DNA of 5,669 nt from Alphaproteobacteria bacterium (GCA_023259685.1 JALRGP010000067.1:1-5669), one strand, 5' to 3'. Numbered from the stretch's first letter, positions 1-5,669 are shown. Program-made: numbers and translations. Notes: a model not told the origin generated them from the sequence alone.

Positions 1-141
1 ACAAATATTTAATAAAGTATGAATAAATAGTTAATTTTCTAAAAAAATAAAAATTGATTTCTAATTTAAAACATAATATATTTAAAAGATGCACCCTCCA
101 CTTTTAATCACACCCCAGATTATTTTAAATTTTTTCTATCT

Positions 142-155
142 TTAACCTATTAACC
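142..155 (+). repeat. Tandem TTAACC direct repeat (possible operator)
   Basis: TTAACC occurs twice with a 2-nt spacer (142-147 and 150-155), giving an 8-bp period. It lies about 30 bp upstream of the putative -35 element. TTAACC resembles the half-site of the alphaproteobacterial cell-cycle regulator CtrA, but the 4-nt gap between the TTAA cores is shorter than the classic TTAA-N7-TTAA arrangement. The repeat is seen directly; a regulatory role is speculative in such AT-rich DNA. Confidence 0.3.
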
Positions 156-183
156 TGGGTAGTTACGAAAAAATATAATAATT

Positions 184-211
184 TTGAAATAAATTTAAAA
201 AAATGTAATAT
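184..211 (+). promoter_or_regulatory. Putative sigma70-type promoter for the clpV-like/pgk unit
   Basis: A TTGAAA -35-like hexamer (184-189) is followed after 16 bp by a TAATAT -10-like hexamer (206-211). Initiation would be expected near 217-219, leaving a leader of roughly 18-20 nt before the ATG at 237. It is the best-spaced promoter pair upstream of the first gene. A/T-rich DNA produces such matches by chance, so confidence is moderate. No separate promoter for pgk is apparent. Confidence 0.4.
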
Positions 212-236
212 GAGTTATATGCTCGGTACTTAATTG

Positions 237-725
237 ATGGCCAAAATAATTAAGAAACTACACCCTCAATGCCAAGATGTTTTATCAGGAGCCTTTGGGC
301 TGGCGCGTAAAAATGGAAATTTTTTTGTAGAGATCCAGCATTTTTTGTTTAAAGGATTTGTGGATCATCTACCAGATTTTCATTTCATATTAAGGCATTA
401 TGATATCGATATATCTTCTGTTTTAAAACAGTTGAATATGTCTATTGATAAAATGAATAAAAATGCTCAAATGAGTCCCGCTTATTCCCCTCATTTACTA
501 ATGTTGTTTGATCAAGCATGGTATGTCAGTAGTGTTGAGTTGGACCTCAATTATATATCGGGATTATCTATGATGTTTGTTTTAGTAGATTATGACCCTT
601 TACGTGGAATCATGTTAGAACATTGTCCATTATTTTTAAGAATTCCACGAACTGTCTTTAAAAATGAAATCGAAAGTTTATTTCATTCTTTGTCTGAGTC
701 TCAGAAAAAAATGGCCGTATGCTAA
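237..725 (+). CDS. Stand-alone ClpV/TssH-like N-terminal domain protein
   Basis: This 162-residue protein matches the N domain of ClpV (TssH), the AAA+ unfoldase that disassembles contracted type VI secretion sheaths; in ClpV this domain grips the N-terminal helix of the sheath subunit VipB/TssC. Recognisable family features are KLHPQC (7-12), VEIQHFLFKGF (31-41, like the ClpV 'IEHLLLK' segment), ILRHYDID (51-58), SPHLLMLFDQAW (84-95), SGLSMMFVL (109-117) and the closing helix around FKNEIESLF (141-149). It stops at the domain boundary: no Walker A/B or AAA+ module follows here or in another frame, whereas full ClpV proteins are about 850-900 residues. The ATG at 237 is preferred; a TTG at 234 is also in frame, directly after an in-frame TAA. 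No Shine-Dalgarno sequence is evident. Its end overlaps the pgk start. It may be a remnant of a lost clpV or a functional single-domain adaptor; the domain call is confident, the function is not. Confidence 0.75.
   Translation: MAKIIKKLHPQCQDVLSGAFGLARKNGNFFVEIQHFLFKGFVDHLPDFHFILRHYDIDISSVLKQLNMSIDKMNKNAQMSPAYSPHLLMLFDQAWYVSSVELDLNYISGLSMMFVLVDYDPLRGIMLEHCPLFLRIPRTVFKNEIESLFHSLSESQKKMAVC
694..711 (+). repeat. Short palindrome followed by an A7 tract before the pgk start
   Basis: A perfect inverted repeat, CTGAG-T-CTCAG (694-704), is followed at once by seven adenines (705-711). In the frame of the ClpV-like gene the tract reads as two AAA codons plus the A of the next ATG. Gaining one A by polymerase slippage, or a -1 ribosomal shift, would carry the ClpV-like frame directly into the pgk frame. 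The structure is visible; any function is inference. Confidence 0.45.
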
Positions 726-1858
726 CGGTTTTACTCCGTTGTGATTTAAATGTTCCCCTGGATAAAGAAGGTGCGGTATTAGATAATTCGCGCATTGTTG
801 CCATTCAAGACACGGTTAATTTTTTCCTTAATAACAATGCACGCATTGTGTTGCTCACTCACTTGGGACGTCCCAGTCCTTCTCATGATAGCAGCCAGTG
901 GAATCCATCCTTTTCTACTCTGTTGTTGAAAACTGCCATCGAAAAAGCCTTCCAAAATGATGTCTTATACATCAACGGACTCATTGGAAAAGATATTTTT
1001 TCAACCATTCAAAAATCCAATCAAGGCTTAATTTTATTAGAAAATTTACGTTATCATCCGGGTGAAGAAGCAAACGATTTTGATTTTGCAAAAGAGTTGT
1101 CATATTTAGGTGACATCTATGTTAATGATGCCTTTTCTGTGTGTCACAGAGCGCACGCTTCTGTGTCTCAATTACCTTTACTCATGAACCACAGTGTGGG
1201 ATGCTCTTTACAAAAAGATATGGATGCCTTCCATCGCATTTTAAAAAAACCTTTGAAGCCATTGGTTGTATGTATGGGGGGGGCAAAATTATCAACAAAA
1301 CTACCGATTATCGAACATTTATTGCCGCGTATTGATTATTTAATTGTAGGGGGCGCCATGGCCCATACATTTTTAAAAGCAAAAGGTCATTCAATTGGTT
1401 CATCAATGTATGAAGACTCATACGTTGATACGGCATCTTCGTTGCTTGAAAAATATTCATCGTCAATCATTTTACCTATTGATGGCATTGGCATTCATTA
1501 CACAGGTACACTCATAACAACAGATCTTTCTGATGTTCCAGATGATGTGACGTTGTATGACGTAGGCAACAATAGTATTAAACTTTTTGAATCAATCATT
1601 GGACCAGCTGAAACGATTGTGTGGAATGGGCCTTTTGGCAAGATCGAGGATCCACGCTTTCAATCAGGAACACTATCATTAATTCATATGTTATCAAATT
1701 CAAAGGGTATCACCATCGCTGGAGGGGGAGAAACAAACTACGCACTATCTCTTGTTAAGGATCATTCTTTAACCCATGTAAACCAAGGAGGAGGAGCTTT
1801 TCTAGAATATTTAGAAGGGAGAATATTACCAGGTCTTTCGGCTCTGGGATTGCAATAA
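719..1858 (+). CDS. pgk: Phosphoglycerate kinase
   Basis: Cytoplasmic glycolytic/gluconeogenic enzyme interconverting 1,3-bisphosphoglycerate + ADP and 3-phosphoglycerate + ATP. Family motifs appear in order: RCDLNVP (7-13), HLGRP (48-52), LLENLRYH (106-113), NDAF...HRAHAS (136-148), GGAKLSTK (187-194), GGAMAHTFLKAKG (211-223), WNGPFG (302-307), GGGET (335-339), QGGGAFLEYLEGR (356-368). Substrate-binding Arg51, Arg111, Arg144 and Lys190/Lys194 are present. Oddities: at 379 residues it is slightly short and lacks the roughly 10 residues that usually precede the first strand; the usual GGGD aspartate that helps hold Mg-nucleotide is Glu338; the usual Ser-Thr before GGGA is Asn355-Gln356; and GGAKxSDK reads GGAKLSTK. 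The ATG overlaps the previous gene's stop (ATGCTAA, 719-725) and has no Shine-Dalgarno sequence, which suggests translational coupling. The pgk frame has a TGA at 695-697 and no credible earlier start. No gap or fba gene is adjacent. Family assignment is firm; full activity is likely but not certain. Confidence 0.95.
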   Translation: MLTVLLRCDLNVPLDKEGAVLDNSRIVAIQDTVNFFLNNNARIVLLTHLGRPSPSHDSSQWNPSFSTLLLKTAIEKAFQNDVLYINGLIGKDIFSTIQKSNQGLILLENLRYHPGEEANDFDFAKELSYLGDIYVNDAFSVCHRAHASVSQLPLLMNHSVGCSLQKDMDAFHRILKKPLKPLVVCMGGAKLSTKLPIIEHLLPRIDYLIVGGAMAHTFLKAKGHSIGSSMYEDSYVDTASSLLEKYSSSIILPIDGIGIHYTGTLITTDLSDVPDDVTLYDVGNNSIKLFESIIGPAETIVWNGPFGKIEDPRFQSGTLSLIHMLSNSKGITIAGGGETNYALSLVKDHSLTHVNQGGGAFLEYLEGRILPGLSALGLQ

Positions 1859-1877
1859 GTTTTGTGCATAACGCATT
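1859..1877. other. Convergent intergenic gap between pgk and ffh
   Basis: Only 19 bp separate the two stop codons. The gap holds a 4-bp imperfect stem (GTGC/GCAT with a G-T pair and ATAAC loop) and no clear following T-run. It is therefore not a convincing intrinsic terminator for either gene, so transcripts from the two sides may overlap at their 3' ends. Confidence 0.4.
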
Positions 1878-3194
1878 TTAAAATTTGGAAAAAAGACCTT
1901 TTTTTTGTTTAACTTTTTTCATCATCTGGTTCATTCCTTCAAACTGTTTAATAAGTTTATTGACAAATACAATATCAACTCCGGCACCTTTAGCAATGCG
2001 TTTACGTCTCATACCATTCAATAATAATGGATTTACCCTTTCTTTAAGTGTCATGGATGTGATCACAGCAATTTGCCGTTTGAGGGTTTTGGATACATCC
2101 TCATCTTTGATCTGTCCTTTAATTTGATTAAAACCAGGAATAAAGCTGAGCAAATTAGAAAATTTTCCCATTTTTAACATCATGCTGAGCTGTTTATGAA
2201 AATCATTAAAATTCAGATTTTTTTTGCTCATCATTTTCATTAATTCATTGGTATTGCCAATATCAGCCATTTCTTGAGCTTTTTCCACAAGGCTGACAAT
2301 ATCTCCTTGATCGAGAATACGACTGGCAATGCGTTTGGGAGAAAATTCTTCAAGTTGATCAATTTTTTCCCCAACTCCTAAAAATTTAATAGGGCACCCA
2401 GTCACATATCCCATGGATAAGGCAGCCCCCCCCCGTCCATCGCCGTCACCACGTGTTAAAATAAGACCTGTTAATGAAACATGGGATAAAAATTCTTTGG
2501 CAATTTTTGCACTGTCTTGTCCCGTCATTAAATCCGATACCAATAACACGTCATGCAACTGGGTACGTGATGAAATTGTTTTTAATTCTTGCAACATATC
2601 TACGTCAATATGAAGACGTCCAGCCGTGTCTAGAATGACGACATCTACCATATGGGTTTTAACAAAGTCAGGAACTCTTTTTAAAATATCAAAGATACCG
2701 TCTTTTTGATGAATAGGTAACGACAAGAATTCTTGTGAATCTGCAAGTATTTTAAGCTGTTCTTGAGCCGCAGGCCTATAAACGTCCAAGGATACTAATA
2801 ACGTTTTTTTCTTTAACTTTTTTTCAATATAATAAGCCAGCTTTGCTGATGTCGTTGTTTTTCCACTGCCCTGCAACCCCACCATCATTATGTAATGGGG
2901 AGATGCTTTTAAAGAAAATTCACATGTCCCTACGCTCAAAACATCCACAAGCACGTCATGAACAATTTTAATCATCATTTGGGCAGGATTGATGTTTTTA
3001 ACAATCTCTTGTCCAACCGCCTTAGCTCGAATGGATTCGATTAATTGTTTGACAACAACCAATGAGACATCTGCTTCTAATAAAGCCAGCCGCATCTCTT
3101 TCAACGCCTCGTCAACGTGACGCTCGCTTAAGTGGGTCTGATTTCTAAATTTCTTAAAAACTTCGGTGATTTTTGATGATAATTTATCAAACAT
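1878..3194 (-). CDS. ffh: Signal recognition particle protein Ffh (SRP54 GTPase)
   Basis: Ffh binds 4.5S RNA and nascent signal or membrane sequences, then docks with FtsY to deliver ribosomes to the inner membrane. The domain order is complete: helical N domain (about 1-95), G domain (about 96-295) with GLQGSGKTTTSAKLA (106-120), DVYRPAA (137-143), DTAGR (189-193), TRGDGDGRGGAALS (247-260) and GVGEKIDQLEEF (273-284), then the methionine-rich M domain (about 325-430) with LSMMLKMGKFSNLLSFIPGF and the RNA-binding RRKRIAKGAG helix-turn region (396-405). The 438-residue length is normal. The G4 motif is TRxD rather than TKxD, the alphaproteobacterial form, while the usual GSG of the M-domain RNA-binding motif is GAG. 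The ATG at 3194 has an AAAAGG sequence 8 nt upstream. It lies 27 bp behind the methyltransferase gene, so the two are probably cotranscribed. The frequent ffh neighbours rpsP, rimM and trmD do not follow; pgk faces it instead. Confidence 0.96.
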   Translation of the reverse strand: MFDKLSSKITEVFKKFRNQTHLSERHVDEALKEMRLALLEADVSLVVVKQLIESIRAKAVGQEIVKNINPAQMMIKIVHDVLVDVLSVGTCEFSLKASPHYIMMVGLQGSGKTTTSAKLAYYIEKKLKKKTLLVSLDVYRPAAQEQLKILADSQEFLSLPIHQKDGIFDILKRVPDFVKTHMVDVVILDTAGRLHIDVDMLQELKTISSRTQLHDVLLVSDLMTGQDSAKIAKEFLSHVSLTGLILTRGDGDGRGGAALSMGYVTGCPIKFLGVGEKIDQLEEFSPKRIASRILDQGDIVSLVEKAQEMADIGNTNELMKMMSKKNLNFNDFHKQLSMMLKMGKFSNLLSFIPGFNQIKGQIKDEDVSKTLKRQIAVITSMTLKERVNPLLLNGMRRKRIAKGAGVDIVFVNKLIKQFEGMNQMMKKVKQKKGLFSKF

Positions 3195-3202
3195 AAGAGA
3201 TG

Positions 3203-3208
3203 CCTTTT
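3203..3208 (-). promoter_or_regulatory. Ribosome binding site of ffh
   Basis: On the minus strand AAAAGG lies 8 nt before the ffh ATG, inside the 27-bp gap after the methyltransferase stop. It is the only recognisable Shine-Dalgarno-like sequence before any gene in the window, and it supports the chosen ffh start. Confidence 0.5.
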
Positions 3209-3221
3209 AAATAAATAGGTT

Positions 3222-4442
3222 TTAAGCGACTTTTTCAAGAACGCTGACAAAGAAACCATCACATCCGTGTTCCCAAGGGGTTAATTTTAAAAATTCTCCT
3301 TCAAAAGGGCGATTTAAATACGCAGACTGAATACGATTTAAATTAACAGGTTTGAAATTTGGATGTCTTTGCATAAAAGAATTGACTTGATCTGCATTTT
3401 CACAATCGAATAATGAACATGTTGCATAAATTAAACGTCCACCAACTTTGACGTAATCAACACTTCTCTCAAGAATTTGTCTTTGTTCTTCCATCACATT
3501 TTGAACAATCTCAGGGGTAATTTTCATCAGCAAGTCTGGTTTGCGTCTCCAGGTCCCACTGCCTGAACACGGAACATCTAACAATACACGGTCATATTGT
3601 TTTTTAGGCAATTTTTCAATGGAAACGATTTGCGCATTAAAGACACCGGCCTTTGCTAATCTTTCTTTTGCACGTTTTAATCTGAATTCATGAATATCTG
3701 AGAGGATAATTTCTCCTTTGTTTTCCATGACATTGGCAATAGACAGGCTTTTTCCACCTGCACCAGCACATAAATCAAGAACATGCATTTTATCGTTGCT
3801 ATCAACTAAAAAGCTGATAATTTGAGCACCTTCGTCTTGAAATTCTATTTGACCATCTTGTAATAATGGGTGGCCATAGATTAAACGTCTTTTTAAACGA
3901 AGTCCAACCTTTGAATATTTCATGCGCTCCGGGCAATAAAACCCTTCTTGATTTAAACTTGACAGGACGTCTTCAATCGTATTTTTAAATAAGTTCACAC
4001 GAATATCAATAGAGGCAGGGGTTAACAATACTTCATTGACGATTGATTCTGCGTTAGGCAGAAGAGCTCTGACCCACGCCGGTATGCATTCAATTTGATT
4101 ATAAGAATAATTTCCAATGAATTTGATTTCTTCTTTTGTCAGAATATGTGGATGATAATGAGATCCATCAAACCAATAGGTAATTTCAGACATAGGCATT
4201 TGACCAATCCATGCAAAATAACGCGCTACAAGCAAACGTTCGTTAATTGTTTTTCCTTTTAAAGCGTGGTGCATACGAAGAACTTGAAAAAAATGATGAG
4301 CTAAAAATTGTCGGTCTTTGGAACCAATATAACGCCTTTCCTTTAAATACCTCGATAGAACTGTGTCTGCTGGAACATTTTTATTAGCATTGAAAATTTG
4401 TAAAAGCTCGATCAAGCCTTGAGCACGCCCACCTGGAGTCAT
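3222..4442 (-). CDS. RsmB/NOP2/Sun-family RNA (cytosine-5-)-methyltransferase
   Basis: Cytoplasmic SAM-dependent enzyme of the type that makes 5-methylcytosine in rRNA or tRNA. Counting from the ATG at 4442 (406 residues), an N-terminal NusB-like helical region (about 1-130) contains the YxGSKDR segment at 38-44. A Rossmann methyltransferase domain follows (about 195-406): SAM motif I LDLCAGAGGKS (222-232), acidic motif II residue in SDIHEFRL (Asp249), motif IV DVPCSGSGTWRRKPD with Cys292, and motif VI YATCSLFDCEN with Cys342. The two cysteines are the catalytic and product-release pair of m5C methyltransferases. RsmB (16S rRNA C967) is the nearest well-known relative, but the substrate cannot be read from sequence, so no symbol is given. 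A GTG at 4454 would add four residues; the ATG is preferred because alphaproteobacterial homologues begin MTPxxRxQ. Neither start has a clear Shine-Dalgarno sequence. It is the likely first gene of an operon with ffh. Confidence 0.92.
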   Translation of the reverse strand: MTPGGRAQGLIELLQIFNANKNVPADTVLSRYLKERRYIGSKDRQFLAHHFFQVLRMHHALKGKTINERLLVARYFAWIGQMPMSEITYWFDGSHYHPHILTKEEIKFIGNYSYNQIECIPAWVRALLPNAESIVNEVLLTPASIDIRVNLFKNTIEDVLSSLNQEGFYCPERMKYSKVGLRLKRRLIYGHPLLQDGQIEFQDEGAQIISFLVDSNDKMHVLDLCAGAGGKSLSIANVMENKGEIILSDIHEFRLKRAKERLAKAGVFNAQIVSIEKLPKKQYDRVLLDVPCSGSGTWRRKPDLLMKITPEIVQNVMEEQRQILERSVDYVKVGGRLIYATCSLFDCENADQVNSFMQRHPNFKPVNLNRIQSAYLNRPFEGEFLKLTPWEHGCDGFFVSVLEKVA

Positions 4443-4454
4443 AACGTTATACAC

Positions 4455-4636
4455 TGATTTAAAAGAATCTTTTTCTTAAGGTATTTAAGCATATATAAAG
4501 AAAACAAATCAAATATATACAAATTTGACAAGTTTTGATTTTAGGAAAAAAATTTTATAAAAGTATTCAGTGCATTGCTGACACATTAAAATTTGGACAA
4601 CCAAGTTGAAAAGTGTTTTTTGTTCAAGATCAGTGT
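4455..4636. other. AT-rich spacer upstream of the methyltransferase-ffh unit
   Basis: This spacer carries no supportable gene; short frames on both strands are broken by stops. On the minus strand it should hold the promoter of the methyltransferase-ffh unit. The best pairing I see is TTGTAT (about 4512-4517) with TTATAT (about 4494-4499... within the TATA-rich stretch 4490-4500), which is weak and not distinctive. A 5-bp inverted repeat, TTGAA/TTCAA with a 12-nt loop, lies just beyond the stop of the Rpn-family gene, around 4604-4626. It has no adjacent strong T-run on the minus strand and is not a good terminator. Confidence 0.4.
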
Positions 4637-5626
4637 CTATTGGTGTAAAGTAGGATGATCATTTAAAATTCTCTCAATTTCATCTTTTGTCAAACCACTT
4701 GCTTTGACGATAGTTGATAAAGGAACCCCATCACGATGTAATTCTTTGATCATCTGAATCTTGGCTTTATACATACCCTCTTTCAAACCCTCTTCTTTCC
4801 CTTTCTCTATGCCCTTCTTGATTCCTTTCTCCAATCCTTTCTTCATCCCTTCCTTCAATCCCTGCTCTTTGCCCTTTCTTAAGGCCGTATCCATCTGATC
4901 TTTGCTATCGATAATATCTTTTTTATAGGCAATATAGTGATTTCTTTCTGTCTGAGTCATCTTTAAAAAATTCAATTTCTCTTCCACCAGAGCCATACAG
5001 GGAGACGGGTGACTCTCTTCAGGAACCTCATCATGTTTCATGACGTACAGCCACTCATCAATTTCCTTTTGGATCTTGTCATCAAAGGATGGAATAAAGA
5101 TATAGAAGTATTCTGGGAATATAGAGGCCGCGTGCATGCTCTTGATTGCCTTAGACCCTTTTTCCTTAAAAGGAATCGTCAAAGGATGATCCTTATCAAT
5201 GTCATGGATGATGGTTTTCCCGTGGTAGATGGTGCCTTTGCTCTCTATTTCAAAGTACAAAAGCGATATGTGGATGACCTTAACAATATCTGTATAATCA
5301 ACATTTTGAGATAAATGATCAACGATCAAACGAGATGAATTAAAACAAGACTTATGGACAAAGCCCTCTTTGAGATGTCTCTCAATCTCAATGACATACT
5401 TTTGTTGATCACTGTCCTCCACAATCATATCTGCCAAGCTTTTCTTTGTGAGTTTGTTTTCCTTGTTGCTTTCGCTTTCAAGAACACTGATGATCTTAAC
5501 GGGCTTGTATCCTTGGGTTTTAAGAAGTGCAGACAGAAATCCTTCAACAATGGAATAATCTTTTTTATCTCTGAGTAAATACTTAATGGCATAATCAAAA
5601 CTGATGAGTGGTTTATGGTCGCTCAT
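4637..5626 (-). CDS. Rpn-family PD-(D/E)XK nuclease / putative transposase
   Basis: This 329-residue protein has the layout of the Rpn (recombination-promoting nuclease) or PDDEXK_2 family, often annotated as a transposase; E. coli members promote RecA-independent recombination and cut DNA. The N-terminal nuclease-like fold begins with FDYAIKYLLRDK (10-21), followed by the putative catalytic core Asp66 in LADMIV and Glu80-Ile-Glu82 in VIEIERH, where the family more often has ExQ. A segment like the family's conserved helix-strand follows (SSRLIVDHL to VIHISLLYF, 97-125). Residues 251-284 are a four-residue lysine-glycine repeat. The C-terminal tail (about 298-323) reads DGVPLSTIVKASGLTKDEIERIL, a small helix-turn-helix-like segment common at the end of these proteins. 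The ATG at 5626 lies about 23 nt downstream of the expected start site of an extended -10 promoter; no Shine-Dalgarno sequence is seen. The frame is intact and the core residues are retained, so it may be functional. No terminal inverted repeats or target-site duplications were found. Confidence 0.85.
   Translation of the reverse strand: MSDHKPLISFDYAIKYLLRDKKDYSIVEGFLSALLKTQGYKPVKIISVLESESNKENKLTKKSLADMIVEDSDQQKYVIEIERHLKEGFVHKSCFNSSRLIVDHLSQNVDYTDIVKVIHISLLYFEIESKGTIYHGKTIIHDIDKDHPLTIPFKEKGSKAIKSMHAASIFPEYFYIFIPSFDDKIQKEIDEWLYVMKHDEVPEESHPSPCMALVEEKLNFLKMTQTERNHYIAYKKDIIDSKDQMDTALRKGKEQGLKEGMKKGLEKGIKKGIEKGKEEGLKEGMYKAKIQMIKELHRDGVPLSTIVKASGLTKDEIERILNDHPTLHQ
4775..4876 (-). repeat. 12-bp tandem repeats encoding a Lys-Gly tetrapeptide repeat
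   Basis: About eight to nine imperfect copies of a 12-bp unit encode residues 251-284 of the Rpn-family protein, with glycine at every fourth position and lysine or glutamate around it (units such as KKGL, EKGI, KEEG). The minus strand is purine-rich and the plus strand pyrimidine-rich throughout. Such arrays can gain or lose units in frame by slippage, so copy number may vary between relatives. The array belongs to the gene and is not a CRISPR or a separate element. Confidence 0.75.
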
Positions 5627-5655
5627 GGAATGATGGGATACAAGGCTTTTCTATT

Positions 5656-5664
5656 ATTATGACA
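5656..5664 (-). promoter_or_regulatory. Possible extended -10 promoter of the Rpn-family gene
   Basis: Read on the minus strand the sequence is TGTCATAAT, that is the extended element TGn followed by CATAAT, a five-of-six match to the -10 consensus. Transcription would start close to 5649, about 23 nt before the ATG at 5626. The -35 region would lie beyond the end of the window and cannot be checked. Confidence 0.35.
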
Positions 5665-5669
5665 GAAAA

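Larger units (their letters stand above)
1..233. other. AT-rich non-coding upstream region
   Basis: No open frame of useful length is seen on either strand; stops are dense in all frames and the DNA is dominated by A/T runs. A short more GC-rich patch lies near positions 90-118. Two items stand out: the tandem TTAACC repeat at 142-155 and the promoter-like pair at 184-211, both listed separately. The region probably serves as the 5' regulatory region of the ClpV-like/pgk unit. Any gene further upstream lies outside the window. Confidence 0.6.

Noticed and set aside
1141..1335. Open frame within pgk on the plus strand
   Set aside because: It is an alternative frame of a well-supported pgk, begins with a non-ATG start and shows no family features.
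1859..1877. Possible bidirectional terminator between pgk and ffh
   Set aside because: The stem is only 4 bp with a G-T pair and no proper T-run follows, so it would not be a stable intrinsic terminator.
1885..2613. Two plus-strand open frames opposite ffh (1885-2127 and 2413-2613)
   Set aside because: They are antisense shadows of conserved Ffh codons, with no ribosome binding site or recognisable protein.
4455..4636. Remnant insertion-sequence end next to the Rpn-family gene
   Set aside because: Six-frame reading gave only short stop-broken peptides, and no terminal inverted repeat matching the DNA beyond 5626 was found.
4775..4876. CRISPR-like short repeats
   Set aside because: The 12-bp units are contiguous without spacers, imperfect, and in frame with the Lys-Gly repeat of the protein.
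5009..5578. Plus-strand open frames opposite the Rpn-family gene (5009-5314 and 5354-5578)
   Set aside because: They are antisense to a gene with clear family motifs and show no independent coding signal.

Overview
This is an AT-rich bacterial window, about one third G+C by eye. It most resembles an intracellular, host-associated alphaproteobacterium of the Holosporales/Rickettsiales type. The support is: Ffh carries the T-R-x-D-G-D-G-R-G-G form of the G4 region that I associate with alphaproteobacteria; the RNA methyltransferase has an alphaproteobacterial-style N terminus (MTPxxRxQ...L, then a YxGSKDR motif); the DNA has long A/T homopolymers; and there is an Rpn/PD-(D/E)XK 'transposase' with lysine-glycine repeats, a family often amplified in such genomes. 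The placement is an inference, because no rRNA or tRNA is present.

Layout. 1-233: AT-rich non-coding DNA with a tandem TTAACC repeat and a plausible sigma70 promoter. 237-725 (+): a 162-residue protein that looks like the N-terminal domain alone of ClpV/TssH, the type VI secretion sheath-recycling ATPase, with no AAA+ modules. 719-1858 (+): phosphoglycerate kinase, whose ATG overlaps the stop of the ClpV-like gene; the two probably form one transcription unit. 1878-3194 (-): ffh, the SRP GTPase, convergent with pgk across 19 bp. 3222-4442 (-): an RsmB/NOP2/Sun-type RNA cytosine-C5 methyltransferase, 27 bp upstream of ffh and probably in the same operon. 4455-4636: AT-rich spacer. 4637-5626 (-): an Rpn-family PD-(D/E)XK nuclease-like protein with a 12-bp/4-residue tandem repeat.

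How the genes fit together. The methyltransferase-ffh pair is ordinary translation and protein-targeting housekeeping. pgk is ordinary lower glycolysis, but its context is not: it lacks the usual first residues, is translationally linked to a type VI secretion domain, and has unusual residues at two conserved active-site motifs. The most economical reading is that a clpV gene was cut down to its N domain, perhaps by a deletion that placed it against pgk. Retention of a stand-alone sheath-binding domain as a working adaptor is the more exciting alternative. I see no complete new multi-gene system here.
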